A stretch of 64,000 nt of DNA from Nautilus pompilius (GCA_018389105.1 JACATO010000308.1:1-64000), one strand, 5' to 3'; positions 49,130-62,558 are shown, counted from the stretch's first letter. The notes: generated by a model from the sequence alone, not told the origin. Numbers and translations: made by a program.

Positions 49130-51550
49130 CTAGAGATAAGAAATTACCAATAAAATTATGTACATAACACTGCCTGTAAACAAAATATGTACTGACATTA
49201 ATCGAGTATTCCTTGTAGCTATATCCTCAAGTATCAATGGCTGGATTAAGAGCTTATAAATGTTACCAGAGTATCTTATACACACGATGCAAGTGGGCAG
49301 GGTATTCAAATAGCCATAATCAGCAAGGTTAGGGTTTATGGGCTCAATAAATAAATTTTCTTTCAAAATTTATCTTTTTATTACTATTATTTTCATCTTC
49401 CATCTTTATTTTCTAATACAAAATTCTTATTAAGAGCAATCCTGGTTTTCAAGTCATTCTACACATTACTTGGCCCATGCTTGTGGGCAGGCAGGCAGGC
49501 ATAGCCACTTTTAAGAGATTTTCATCAGGTGTTACTTGCAGCCATAACTCCTCCAATCTTTTCTTTTAATTTATGCAACACACACACTTTGTAAATAACA
49601 AAAAAGAAGAGATCAAAATTAGTCTTCTTTCTATTTATATTTTTAAAGATAAAAAAAATTGGAATTTTAGAGAAAATACCTGTGTGTGCATGCACCAAGC
49701 TCACTCAAATTTTCATCTAATTTCTCACACCTGCACAACAAAAAATACATTTTACCGTTGTTCTTTTTTTAAAAAAAAACACTCTCTTGTTTACTGTTAG
49801 TTTTATAGTCGAGGAATAGTTAACTGATAAATTCAAGAGTTGACAAGAGAAGCGACAGACGGTAATTTTGAGAGTTTCAGAGAAGAGGGTTAGTACCACT
49901 CTCACAATGCAGAAACCATTATGACTTGTACCAAATACGAACTACCACATAGCTTGTAACTGCCAATGATGATCTGTAACTATTTAGGAGGGTACATATG
50001 GGAGAAAAGAAAATGTCAGTAGAAAAGATTTATTTTGTTTTATCCAGAAGTGCATAGCAGATATGTTTCAGTATGTATAAATTTGTAGAAAAAACATTTC
50101 TCGTTTGAAGATCAGACTACTGTCAAATGTTCACTCATATTAAATTTCATAGACATCTCTTTTAGAGCAGTGACTTCTGTTTATACAGTAAATAAGTTCT
50201 ACCTGCCACATTTGCTTTCACCTCCAATATTTACAAGTCAGCATCAGCCAGTCCATCTGTGTACAGCTCATCATTTTAGTGCATGTGGGAACTGAACAAA
50301 TTTTTTTAAAAAATCGTTATTGTTTGTTAATTTAAATTATGAATTGACTTCAAACACAAACTGTCCACATCTGCATTCAGGTTAAATGCATAATCAGCTC
50401 TGAAATCTGGGGAGCTTCAGCAATACTTTGTAGGTAGTCACAGAATAATATTACTTCTACAATGAGGATAATCTAAGGAGCTTTACAGTTCATTTAAAGA
50501 TAAAAATAACTCCAACATCCAGACAGTAATCTGAAACTTCTAGATTAGAATAATGCATTTCCATAACTGCCATACTAATTATTAGCAATTGTAGAATATT
50601 TAAATCTACACCCACCAGACCAGCCTTATTCTGGTGGCTGCCTCCAACATTTTAAGTGCTCCAAAAATATTGATAGGTCTTTCAGCTCTTTTAACTCCAA
50701 ATTAACACTGAGCTATCACACTGTCAACACTCTTCTATTAAAACAAAAACAACAAAAATTTCCCAAGTTTTAAGAGCTAAGTATTTATTTTACTTATTAT
50801 TTTTAAAACTTATAACTGTATAACATTTTTATATTAGTAGGGATTTGTTTTATCCAGAACAATTTGACATTCCTAACAACACTACTGTGCATATAGACAG
50901 ACATTTTCCAGTACAGTTTTATAGCCGACAAGAATCTCTCTGAGAAAGACTGATATATATATATATAAAGGCACAAACCAAAACACATTTTTAAAAAAGA
51001 TGTAGGATGCTGCATACCACATTCATTTCAAACAGAATAGTCATAATGAATTGTTTACTTAGTAATGAGCATCATAACTTCTTTCTTCTCTATAAATGTG
51101 TTAAAATTAATTTCTTCAATCTCAAATATGGGCAGCACACCTGTGAAGGAAAACTCTAGTCATTTTGTTATCGAGGGCACTTCTTAAATGATGACCTTAC
51201 TTGAAAATATTTTATTATTTAACATTCACATTTTTTTTGTTGTTGTAAAGAATGCTATCAAATATTACCCCCCAAAAAAGTGATTTTACTAAGTTGGCAT
51301 GGCTACAACCAACAATTTGTTGTGGAAATAAAAGTAAATCAACTAATCAATAATTCAAGCTAATCAGATGTGACACTGTTGGAAATCATAAATCTGAAAA
51401 AAGCTTGAAAATGAACATTTAAACTGTGTAATATGCCTCAGAATTAAATAGTTTGCCAATGAGTATAAAGTGGAGGAAACTTGCCAGCATTGTGTAGTGG
51501 CATTAGTTCAAAACACAGGTGGACGGTACTTAGCTCACAGTTCCTTTGTG
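49130..51550. other. Gene-free AT-rich stretch
   Basis: A GGCA run near 49485-49501 and a TA run near 50953-50966. A minus-strand frame (49366-49130) ends in a hydrophobic stretch but lacks convincing splice sites. Nothing else was recognised. Confidence 0.45.
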
Positions 51551-51559
51551 GAATGCACA

Positions 51560-53000
51560 ATGGGTATATAGGTTTTATATATATTCATATGATATCATCA
51601 GTTTTTTAAAATACTATATAACTGGTAAATGACAACAAAAATCAAACACGTCAACAGTCGATGAAACCACAGATATATCTGTCAACAAATGTCTCATTCT
51701 GTACTTCAAATTCAGACCTAAAAATTGTACTGTGTATAAAACGTTTTTAGGTGGAATAGTTCACCTGCAGGCGTGTGATGCTTCTTCTGTTGTTTAGTGA
51801 TCAAACAGTTTTATGAAAAGAAACTTTGCCTCCATAAAATGGTGATGTTTACATCTGATGGAGCATCAGTGATGTTGGGCAAAGTTTATGGTGTAGTAAC
51901 ACAACTGGAACAGGACATTCCACACTTAGTTCAACAACACTGTGTAGCACGCCATGAAGATCTAGGAATTTGCGATGCATGGAAAGAAGTCTAGTTAATA
52001 TGAGATACTGAAACTTTGATGGGAACAATCTATAGTGTTTCTTCGATCTTCAACTAAAAGATGCAAAGTTAAAGAAATTGTAGAGGCCTCTGAAGATGAA
52101 GCTGTTGCTTTCAGACCACTGGATGAAGTGAGGTGACTATCTAGACACTTTGCATTGCAGACAATAATAAAAAATCATGAGGCATTGATTACATACTTTG
52201 AAGAATGCAAGTCAAATGACCCTGTGGCTAAATACTGTCACAAGAAATTGATAAACATTGAATACAAAATAGCCTTAGGGGTTTTAAGTGATATCTTTGA
52301 AGAACTAGCTATATTGTGTAAGATACTGCAAAAAAGTGGCCTAACACCAATTGATTCACTTCATTTTGCATGAGGAAAAATGAACAAGATAGGAAAGCAG
52401 TATCTGGGAGACAATGTTTTGTGGAATGACAAGGTTAAAATTTTGCTAAACCAAAGACGTGAGGAAAACATTGCAGTGGATACAAGTTCTATGTTGACTT
52501 TTATGAATCATCTTTATGTTCATTTAGAAGAAATGTTTCCTGAAGATGAGGTGCAAGAATGGTCAGCTTTTGATTTTTCTGCAATTGCAGATTGTGACTT
52601 CATGTTTGGCACTGAACAAATCAATGCCTTATGTCTAAAATATTCTGGTTTTCTAACTGAAAATACTGTAATAGTTAAGCAGTATGATTTCAAATTTGCT
52701 GTACAAGAAAAAATTAAATCCAAACTGATTTCAAACTTTGCTCAAATGGTGACATTTGTGCTTCAAAATGAACAGTTTTGTGACCTTGCAAAGTTGATGG
52801 ACATTGAGGGAACCTTTCCTGCATCTAGTGCTACTTGTGAATGAGGTTTTACCCTAATGAATCAACTTGAAAACAAGCTGAAAAACCGTTTAGGTGAATG
52901 TCATTTGGATATGCTAATGAGAATTAAAAGCTATCGATTGAATGGAGGTTTTATTAGTTTTTATAGAGTTTACAAAGATAGGAGAGAGAAAAAGTAACTG
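51560..53000 (+). pseudogene. Decayed hAT transposase (ZNF862/KIAA1586-like)
   Basis: Plus-strand pieces separated by stops and frameshifts. The 51797-51994 piece has FTSDGASVMLGKVYGVVTQL then HLVQQHCVARHEDL, the hAT T-S-D-G-A...H-C-x-A-H block with the second catalytic Asp. Pieces 52155-52373 and 52380-52844 are helical insert and linker, ending DIEGTFPASSATCE, a stop, then GFTLMNQLENKLKNRL, the C-terminal dimerisation motif (S-x-x-x-E-R-x-F-S...). The first catalytic Asp region and the BED finger are not visible, so the copy is 5'-truncated and inactive. It is a different subfamily from the intact element at 9402. Confidence 0.82.
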
Positions 53001-55555
53001 AATTACTTAAATATGTCTATTATGCTGTTGTTTAGCTATGCAGTTTTATGTCAAATATCTAGTAAACCTACAAAAACTGTGCTGTATGTGAAGATTTTCA
53101 AATTAATGGATATTTTGTCAGCTAATTTTTGAATTGAATGAGTTTTGTTTGGCCATTTCCAGCAACTTTAATAATCCATGAAGTGATTGGTGTTATTAAT
53201 TTATTTGCATGTTTCATCACATAACAAATGAAAAATAAATTTTAATAAACACATTGATTATTTATTTATATGGAACAACAAACTGAACAAAATAGTTCAA
53301 AGTCTAGAATACAATCTTAAAACAATAAGGTACTTCATAGAATACAATCATACCTGTATGTTGAAACGTGCCAGTACAGTTTTGGTAGCCATGAGATATA
53401 TGCCAAAATTATCTTGAAACAATTTCAGATTTACCTGCTAACAAGGATTCAGTGCGTATATTGACCATTACAAATTAGTGGGAACATTGCTTGTAAGTCA
53501 TTAAATTTTTACAAATTTATTTTAGCAGTGTTATCTCACTTTGTTTTATAGGAAATCTTTTCATTCATTCTAACCTTTGTTGTTCTTAACTTCTGATGAG
53601 AGCAATTGTTTCGTATATTATCTTTGTGTACACTGCTGCCAAAAATGGTTTTATTTTCAGAAGTTTTATTCTATTGTGGTTGGTGAAGTTATCTTTCAGT
53701 ACCCTGGTGATGCCAATTAACCGAGCCACAATTTTCTATAGTGCACCAGTATCTATCGTGATTGTACATGTAAAGTTCATGTAAGCTCTTTTATTTCAAA
53801 TGCAGCCAGTGTGTGTTGTATTCTGCTTGCGAATATCATCAGATTGCTTCCATGCATCAGATTACAAACATATGCTGTTAGAAAGCAAAAAAAATGTGGC
53901 TGTTTGTTTCTTGTGTTAATTCTGTAGCTTTAGTAATTGAATAAAATTTGGGTTACTGAACTTTTACTGACAAGACTTCTGGTCTTCAGAATAAATGGTG
54001 AGAAATCTGCAGCAAGAAATATTCCACTGAACTTTCATCACCTCACCTATATGTGCAGCTCATCAGGCTGCTTTCCAGTGGTGACTTTCAACTTTCAGCA
54101 GTCAACAGAATCGTTTTACATCAATCATATGTCAGTTGTTGTCGTCTTCATTTTACTGGAAAAATGTTAATTTAGTGAACAGTAGTCATTATTAAACTAA
54201 TAAACTGAAAATAAAGAATTTTGTTTTTATTGGTCTTTTATTGAGACCTTAAAAATGATGCAGCAAGCTATTATCAGTAGCATAAATAGCAAATTACAGT
54301 GGTTTTAAATGATAGAGAGAAAGACTCTCCTGACAAAATGTACCATTCAACAGGAGCGGTCAGTACATTTGCCATAATAAAAATCACAGGTATATTTTAG
54401 ATGTTAAAAATGAGGTCATTTTCTACTTACACATCTGCTTATCTAAAATTAATTTTTAGAATATCTTTGTAGGAAATCAAAAATCTTTTCTTTAAAAATT
54501 TCATAAGCAGCTGTCTAATCCAACATCCCTAACCTCTATACAATACATCTTATAGATATTTAAGTGTTCTGCTGTCATCTGCCTCTTTCATATTAACTGT
54601 CTTAAAACTAGAACTTGCTCTTCTGAATTAGTGATCCATCTCTGTTGGTTTCTTCTAGGCACATTGGTTTTGTTCTCCGCTAAACAAAGGATTTATAGTA
54701 GGGACTTTTTAGTGCGTTTACCAATGAAGGGAGTTCTATGGATGGTTCTTCAATTGAATATCACCATGCCTCGATTTCAAGACTTCCTGATTGGATTTGC
54801 TAGTTCCCTGATTATCACCTGAATACTAGATTTTAAAGGCTTTCCAAGTGTGTACACTGGTATCCTGTCTATGCTTGTGACTATCTCACATAGCAAGGAC
54901 AATTCAAAGATAAGTAGGCAAGTAGTCATAATGACCAACTGATGGACTAATAAATTTGTAAAAAGCCTATTATATACATTTGACAGACATTTACTATATT
55001 CACTGCAACCTCAAAAATTAAAAGAATATCTCTTACAACAGTTTTAATTTGCTACTCCAAAAAAAGAATTAGACCTTTTCAGTCATAGGTGTAGCAGATA
55101 TCAGGCAGTATAAAGAAACCTCTCCTGTTTTCTTGTTTTATTTCTTGCATAGCAGAAAATCATAGTTCACATAAATATGAAGTTGAAAATGGTAAAAGTA
55201 TTCCGAGAGCTTTTTCTGAAATGTTTGAATATTCAGAAGACATTTAAATAAAAAATTTGCTTATGTTGTTTGTGCTAAAAGATAGGTGAAGATTATGGCC
55301 ATTTTTATATCAATTAATTCTCCTTTTAAAGTTAGATGATATTTTTCATATGATATCTGCACAAAAGGTTGTTGCACCCAGTCATAACTTTTCACACACA
55401 AAGGGAAGTAATATTCCATTTTTTTGTATTTAATTTGAATATTAATCCCTTGTATATAGTTTTTTGTACCACAGTTTGAAGTATTTGGAAACATGCTAAA
55501 ATCGTTTTGTTTTACACACCTTTGCTATAAGTTGAGTTTTTCTTTGAAACTAAAG
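53001..55555. other. Gene-free AT-rich stretch
   Basis: No gene is recognised. Short plus-strand frames at 53596-53784, 53937-54170 and 54631-54822 carry no motif I know. Confidence 0.45.
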
Positions 55556-55559
55556 TTTA

Positions 55560-56760
55560 TCTGTTGAAGTAATGATGTTTTCATTTTCACCCTGCATACT
55601 TTCATTATTAAGATAATCAAAAATGTCAGACAAAAATGCTAATTTGGCACACCATGTATCATCACTAAAATAAGCAGAAAATTTTGACTCTTCGAGTGTG
55701 AAATAAACCAAGATTTCCTGGTGCAAAGCATATACTCAAGAAAGGGCGTGACCTTTTGACAGCCAGCGTACTTCGCTATGCATAATTAGAGTTTTATGCT
55801 CTGAATTCGTGGCTTCATGTAACTATTTAAAAATTTGTGGTTTTTGAGGTCTGGTTTTAACATGATTTACAATTTTAACGACTTGGTCAACAACAATTTT
55901 TAGATCTCCTGAATTTGGCAATCAGAACTTCTCTATGCAGAAAGCAATGTGTACTAATTACACCAGGTTTCTGTTGCTTGACGATGCTGATGAATTTTTT
56001 AATTGATCCAACCATGGAAGGTGCTCCGTCTGTAAGACACCTGTGCAGTAATTCCAGGACATTCCTAATTGTTCAAGGTATCACACTCTAAAAATACCTT
56101 GTCCTGTTGTGGTACTGCTGAGATCTTTGCAACCAAAAATTTGTTCAGTGAAAGATTCTTGACCAACAAATTTTATGAAAGTCAAAAGCGGAGCCTTCCC
56201 GCTGTCTGCTGATTCGTTGACTTGCAATGTGAAAAACAAGCCAGCTTTATTTATTCGTTCAGAAACCTGTGCCTCAATGTCATCCGACATCTGTTTCATT
56301 CATTTACTGATCCGATTATCTGGTAGTGGTAGTTTCTAAATTTCCTCACTTATCATTATTTTAACAATGTATATGCAGGCTGGTAGTATTAAAGATTCTG
56401 CAATTAGAAGTAACTTTCTTTTTTTCCGCAATCAATTCAGCTACTGCAAAACTTGCTTCCTGGGCCTTCTCCGACATAGTTAACTGTTTCATAAGCACAT
56501 TTGCTTGTGAGCTTTGGAGTCGTTTAAAATACTTAACTTCTTTTGAAGAAAGGTCTGAGCGCTTTGTAGAAAAATGGCGACTCCATTTCGCTGGCACCAT
56601 TGGAGGCATTGGATAATGGTATGTTGCATACAAAGCATAATGTCGAGGGGAAATCATCACCAGTCCATGTAAAACCCAGCGCCAAATATCTCTCATCATG
56701 GTTTCTTTTGCTTGCCTTCAGCTTTGTTTTATTTGTATTAGCATCTTATGTCGTATTTTC
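55560..56760 (-). pseudogene. Decayed hAT transposase (SCAND3/ZBED-like)
   Basis: The minus-strand piece 56699-56361 reads KRSDLSSKEVKYFKRLQSSQ then TMSEKAQEASFAVAELIAEK, the segment following a BED finger in SCAND3/FAM200-type transposases. The piece 56299-56081 reads MSDDIEAQVSERINKAGLFF then QVNESADSG, where the family has the first catalytic Asp (D-E-S-T-D); here it is Asn. Downstream to about 55560 only decayed fragments remain. It is frameshifted and inactive. It is related in type to the intact element at 9402 but far older. Confidence 0.78.
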
Positions 56761-57179
56761 GATGTTTTCTTGAGAACTTCTTACTTGAATTAAAAATTTA
56801 GCCATCCAAAGCAGATTATGTATTCATATTGTAATAACATCAACCAATTTTGAAATGTAATCAAATTAAACCTTTGTTTTGACATTGCATAACCCCTTGA
56901 CTTCGGGGTTGGGTCAGCAATCAATCATGTCATCTCTCAATAGTCAATAAAATGGCCAAAATAAACAATTTGATTGGATATTTTGAAAATCGTTCGATTT
57001 TGATAAAATAAATGCACAAATGTATGTGAAATGATCGAGTTTATTTATATTTGATATTGTTTTGCATTTAAAATATCTCTAAATAAAGATTTTGTTTGTT
57101 CAAACTAGTATACATAGCAACCAATCGTCAGGAAAAGCGCGAGATTTAAACACCCTATGTTGAGCGAACTGATGCGCCT

Positions 57180-58800
57180 GCAGTGGCAGAGGACATTTTC
57201 TACTAGGCACCGACAAAAAACATCAGATCTTCTCTTTACACCGAGAGAAAAATGCATCAATCTTTCCCTGTGTCAGCAAGTCTGCGTGGAAACTCTCGTT
57301 CGAGTTTTTTTCATGAGTGAGAAGTCATCAAACCCACACCCATATAAACCCCTTTTGAATGTATCAAGAGTGCAGCGTACTTTGTGGTTCAAGGGGACTG
57401 GCATGTCATCCTCTATCTTTTTGTCTATTGGTGCACGTGCCTCTATACCATCTGCGGCAAGATTCAACATGCCGGCAACAATATCGTCGTCGGTAATCTC
57501 TCCAGCTGTATCCAAGTCTCTGTCTACATCAATCCATTCTTCCTACTTTTCCTGAGAAATAAGCACACCGAGCTCGTGCAAAGAAAATTGCGGCCCTTTT
57601 TCATCAAGTGCATTGTCACTGTTTTGTCCTGTCAATCCTGATTTGCGCCAGCAGTTCTTGGTAGAGATGCTCTGTGTGTCCTCCCATGCCATATCCAGGA
57701 GCTCGATTGCGTCCAGAAGACTTATTTTTTTCGCCAAGTCTGATGCTGTTGTGGAACTGTCATCACTGTCCAACTGCTGCACAATCCGCTGACGCATATG
57801 ACGGCGATAATGAACTCTAACCGCGCATATTATGTCTTGATCACAAGGTTGGAGAATGGCGGTTGTGTTCAGTGGAAAGAATGCGACTTATATGTTGGTC
57901 AGACTGATGTTTTTGGGATAGGTGGAACAGTTGTCAACCAGGAGAAGCACTTGCTTTTTTTCACCATATATTCATTGTCCCAGTCCGATAACTTCTTGAA
58001 TAGCTCCGCTGTCATCCAAGCTGAACTGTTCGCAGCATAGTCAACTGGAAGACTTCAGCCCTTTAAAACACCGTGGATTCCGACTCTTTCCGATGACAAA
58101 CATTTTCCGTTTCTCACCAATGGACGAACACGCAAACAGGACTGTTATTCTTTCTTTCAGTTGCTTTTCACCTTTGCGTTTGTCATCTTTGAATGTGAGG
58201 GTTGCATCGGGAAGAGCTCGTATGTACACCCCACTTTCATCAGCATTCCAGATCTCTTGATCAGTGTATCGCTTTCGGAGGTCAGGCCAGACATGCTGCA
58301 GCCAGTGTTCACACAAATCCATATCAGCCGTCTGTCCTTCGCCATGTAGCATTTTTTGAACAAGCCCTTCTCTTTTTTTGAACCGTGTGAACCAACCATC
58401 CATCGGTTTGAAGTCAAACACATTCAACTTTTTTGGACAAATCCTCAGCCTTTGACATCACCAGCTTTCCCGAGAGGGATATGTTCTCCCTGGCTTGATC
58501 CACCAATTTCACGAGAGCTGTCTCAACAGTAGGTGCTTTACCAGTTATTTTCCTCTTCCTGGCGGAGAACAGTTTTCTCAATATCCGCGCGATCTTTCAG
58601 GATACGCTGCAATGTTCTCCAAGAAACATTCAGTCGAATCCCATGAACGGCTAGTTTTGTTTTGCAGTGCAACCGATTTTGGTTCTCTTAAGGGGCGCAT
58701 TTTTACATGGAAATACATTAGTGCAAATCTGTTCCAGCTCGATTGATTCTACTAAATGGCGGATTCCATTAAGCGAGATTCTATTAAGCGGCGCGCACTG
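57180..58800 (-). mobile_element. Degraded Tigger/pogo transposon
   Basis: The 3' side is intact to the terminus: 58768-58800 ends AAGCGGCGCGCACTG, i.e. CAGTGCGCGCCGCTTAATAG read inward, followed by TA. The minus-strand transposase is broken into pieces. These are a helix-turn-helix near 58650-58560 (LNVSWRTLQRILKDR); MDGWFTRFKKREGLVQK at 58400 and IWNADESGVYIRALP near 58250, the DDE region with the first catalytic Asp in N-A-D-E-S-G; and acidic C-terminal pieces 57797-57543 and 57515-57273. Several frameshifts separate them. The left terminus was not found. This is the class related to CENP-B and the TIGD proteins. Confidence 0.85.
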
Positions 58801-58802
58801 TA
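58801..58802. other. TA shared by the Tigger end and the mariner insertion
   Basis: These two bases follow the Tigger terminus (CACTG) and precede the mariner terminus (TTAGGTCG). A TA at 60021-60022 closes the mariner. Confidence 0.85.
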
Positions 58803-60020
58803 TTAGGTCGTTACAAAGTTTTGTCGGTTTTTTTACCTCAATAATAAGACTCCATATCGTTGCTGGACGTGAAGTTTATTAATCAAAGTAAGTTCCATTA
58901 CAATCAATACACTTCTGCCAACGAGTTACAAGTGCATTTATACCATTTTGAAAAAAATCTGGATTTATGGAGTCGATAAACTGTTGGGAGGCAGTTTCAG
59001 TTGTTGCTTGATGGAGGAGGTTTTCATATTGAGGAAGCTGTCAAGGTGTTTGGAAAGATGGTATAGTCTCTGCGAGAATGGTCTGGTGAATAGGCTGGGT
59101 GAGGAAGAACTTCGTACCCCAACCTGTTCAGTTTCTGAAGAGTCACCTTTGCAACATGAGGATGACCACTGTCTTGGAGCAGGATTGGGCCTCTCTGATT
59201 CACCAATGCTGGTTGTCATTGGGAGAGTTTCTGATGAACAACATTTAATTCTTGACAGTACCTTTCAGCTGTGATGGTTTTGCCAGGTTGCAAGGAATTA
59301 TAGTGGATGACACCAGTTGCAGTCCGCAAGACAGTGACCATGACCTTCTTTGGATGGAGGCTGGGTTTTGGAATGTGCTTAGGCCCCTTGTCTCTGTCGA
59401 GCCACTGTGCTGATCATTTGCAGTTGTCATAAAGGATCCATTTTTTATCACACGTAATGATTCAGCCAAAAAATGGGTCAGTTTTGTTTCCTGTGACAAG
59501 TACCCACTTATCAAACTTTTTCACCTCACCGATTGCATCAAGATGCTGGGGAAAAGTTGCAGTGCTTACATCAAGCTCTCCAGCAATTTCTTGCAATGTT
59601 TTTCTTGAATTGGCTTCAACTGAAGCTTTCAGAAAGCCATCATCACAGCGGGAAGGGCATTCGCTATGTTCCTTATCTTCGAGGCTCATATCTCCCGACC
59701 AAAATTTTGCAAACCATTGTTGTACTGTGTGCTGGTTTTGCTATGTCCTTGCTCAATGCTTACTTAGTGCTCTGAGTTGCCTCGCTCGCTTTGTGGCCTG
59801 GTTTCAACTCATGAAGCAAAATGGCATGAAAAAATTTTCTGTCTATGCTTCACTCAGAACCCTGAATAAATATCTATTTCATGATTTTTAAAAAGGTAGG
59901 TTTGACATAATGTATGCCAAATCACACACTACAAAATGACATACTCCTTTACAAGCATGCAAAAGATGAACCCTAAATTAACGTAATATAAAAACCGACA
60001 AAACTTTTGCAATGACCTGA
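58803..60020 (-). mobile_element. Degraded mariner transposon, copy 2
   Basis: A 1,218-bp element with terminal repeats TTAGGTCGTTACAAAG (left) and TCAGGTCATTGCAAAAG (right, read inward), flanked by TA at 58801 and 60021. The minus-strand transposase is in pieces: KASVEANSRKTLQEIAGEL (helix-turn-helix, near 59620), KFDKWV, and GPILLQDSGHPHVAKVTLQ then GYEVLPHPAYSPDHSRRDY near 59200-59060, the D34D catalytic region with H-D-N-A-R-P altered to Q-D-S-G-H-P. Frameshifts make it inactive. It is nearly full length, unlike copy 1 at 23634. Confidence 0.9.
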
Positions 60021-62434
60021 TACAAAACCAATTTACTACCATACTTTTTTTTAAAAAAAATCTTTTTGTCCATATCAGTCAAAATGCAGCAAAAATACAG
60101 CATCTCCAAATTCAAGTGGCTAATGTATTAGGACCAGTTTCCTCCCACATTTTAAAAATAAAGGATTCTAATAGCAACATTCTGCTCTCTCATGCTTAGC
60201 TTAGGAAATTGACCCTGGAAGATTTTCTTGATGGATACCTTATGTGCCAAACATCAAAACACAGCTATAAAGAAAAATGTATTTAAAACAAGGAAATCTA
60301 TGAAAACTAAAACATTTGCATGCTATTTATTTTCATGGGCTAATAAAAGTTTTTAATTAGAATTCTCACTAGATGTTATCATGCATGAGTAAACTGCACT
60401 ATTGAAATCAGATCCTGGCCTTTTGAAAATTTTATTATTTCTATGTAGCAGGTTGCTTCTACATATTATCTTTAGAAAGTTTAAAATAAAGATCATATTT
60501 AAAAATAAAGGCAGTACAATGAAAATAATTAAGGAACCATGATAAAACAAAACCTATTTCTAGGTAATGTGCACCAGAAGCATGTTACATTGAAAGGTTA
60601 TACAATTGATAAATTCTTCCTTTTTGTATTTTTCATCCATTATAAATGGCACTTCAACTTTTCTCTTTTTCTTCCTCTCCCTATTTCCACTAGTTAAACA
60701 TTGTTATATAAGTTCAAATACTTTGTTCTTATTTTTATTAAAACATTTTATGCATAAATGGAAACATCTTTCCTATTTTGCATATATTTTAGTTTTTGCA
60801 CAGTATATAACCTCTTAGAGCAGAACATTTTGTAACTGGGACATGGTGCAGAAAATATACACTTAGAAAAGGAACGACAACATGGACAATCTTTTCCTGA
60901 TTTATGGCATTTACATTTTACAGATTTATTCTGCACCAATTTTATCTACCCTCCATGCCCTTTACTTTCCAATGCAGCAGATGCTAAATACTATTAATGC
61001 AAATATGAATTTCTACCATGATAATTATGCTATTTCAGACCAGTTAAGTACTAAAAGACCAGTTGGGTAAAATTTGAAATGGGCTACAAGTGTGCAGCAT
61101 GATAAGTATGTTAACACATACAGTTTCTTTGAAACATTCAGATTGGTATTGTTTTTGTTACACTCTTAGGTGTTAACTATATACGATGGCATGCAGCTAA
61201 GCTCTTCACCCTGTTCTCCACTTAGTTTAAAAATCTAACAACAGGAGATTTCCTGTGGTGGAAACCTTATGTGCCAACATCCTTTCTTTGGCATGTATGA
61301 AGATAACTAATCTGAACATGGTTGCTTTTATGCATCTATTTTAAGATGAATTTAAAAAATGCAATAGTCATATTTCTTGATTTGATTGACCTGTTTTAAT
61401 ATAATTTAAATTTTTTTATTTGGCCCTTATCTACAACAAATTTTTCTTTAAATTTCAAATTCTGTGCAAAAAGGGTCTGCATTTGTGTATAAATGGAAAA
61501 TTACTTTAAATCTCTGTATTACAGATATTCCATGAAACTTGAGTCTTCATTTCTTCAGTTACACTGATATCTGTTTGGCAAGAGTGTATGCATGGTGTAA
61601 AACGAAATTATCACTAAACAATTCATGCATAAGTTGTGCCATTTGAGAAAAGTCATACAGTGATGGGTAAGAGGAAAGTGACATGCATAGTGATTGTTGT
61701 GATCAGGGAGGATGTAGGCAGCCTGAAGCACTGATCATCTAATGCTTGGCTTAAAAGCAGCAGCAACACTACTGAATAAAATCCTTGAATAGCCATATTT
61801 AGAATAAGTCATCAGGTGGGAAGAACAAGGTCTTTAAAAGTACATTAAAGAATAACTTGAATTCATCACTAACATCAATGGCTAAGAATCAAATGCAGAT
61901 TTTAGTGTACAGCAATTAAAGATGGAATGTCTTATTTCAAAAAACAACATCTTATCACCCTAGAAAGGAAGAAACAAGGTCACAAACAATGGCTACCATC
62001 TTATTCCATAAATCAATACAAGTGTCTGCAACCACTCTGTAAGAATTTTTCTTCTCAGCCATAATTGTGCGCACATGGATTAACACTATGAGCAGTGTCA
62101 TCTTCATTCAAGAAAGACAATGTATGAATGAGAAAGGTGAGATAATTCGACATGAAAACATGCAAAAGAATGTAAGAGATTTCCAGCAAAGGTGTTCAGT
62201 AATGGTACCATAAATAAAAAATTGATAGACATTCCTTTTTTGTTTGGGGATATTATATATAAGCAATGATCATCTCCCAATAACTATATTAGATAAACAG
62301 AGGGGTTTTTTGGAAACTTTTGATATAAATACAAACCTTTAAATAAAAATCTTATTTTTTCCATACCAGTTACTGTATAAAATTATCAAATCTGATTACT
62401 GTATCCATTAAAACATTTCATTTTCTTTCCTCAC
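60021..62434. other. Mostly gene-free AT-rich stretch
   Basis: Apart from the Cys-rich frame at 60748-60936, nothing is recognised here. It may be intron of the EGF-like gene, which would run leftward on the minus strand. Confidence 0.45.
60748..60936 (-). other. Cysteine-rich open frame
   Basis: The minus strand reads NKSVKCKCHKSGKDCPCC then SFSKCIFSAPCPSYKMFC, 10 Cys in about 35 residues, ending at a stop. The preceding AATTGGTGCAG could be an acceptor in phase 0, matching the phase-0 end of the EGF-like exon at 62435, but its pyrimidine tract is poor. It could be a terminal exon of that gene or chance; no family is recognised. Confidence 0.25.
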
Positions 62435-62558
62435 CAGCATGACTTCTTTATCCCACTGAAGCATAAGACCATTCTGGCTACACTTACAAGAAAATGAACC
62501 AATGGTGTTGATGCAGTGGTCTTGGCAGGGACCATTATACCATTTGTGTTTGTCATGT
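62435..62558 (-). CDS. EGF-like exon
   Basis: Acceptor TTTTTTTCACAG, donor CTG|GTGAGG, 124 nt, entered in phase 2. It encodes HDKHKWYNGPCQDHC then INTIGSFSCKC and NGLMLQWDKEVML. C-x3-C-x-N-T-x-G-S-F-x-C-x-C is the signature core of a calcium-binding-type EGF repeat, an extracellular disulfide-bonded module. The last EGF cysteine is missing from this exon, so the repeat is divergent or continues in the next exon. It joins in frame to 62863-62804. Confidence 0.68.

Noticed and set aside
49130..49366. Minus-strand frame ending in a hydrophobic helix as the receptor membrane segment
   Set aside because: Splice borders are unconvincing and no phase link to the SH2 exons could be shown; the frame at 48.5 kb fits better.
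56895..56925. Short hairpin AACCCC...GGGGTT as a terminator or RNA gene
   Set aside because: It is a six-base stem only, in a transposon-rich region, with no further support.
57157..58746. Several plus-strand frames of 60-132 codons
   Set aside because: They are antisense to the Tigger transposase pieces.
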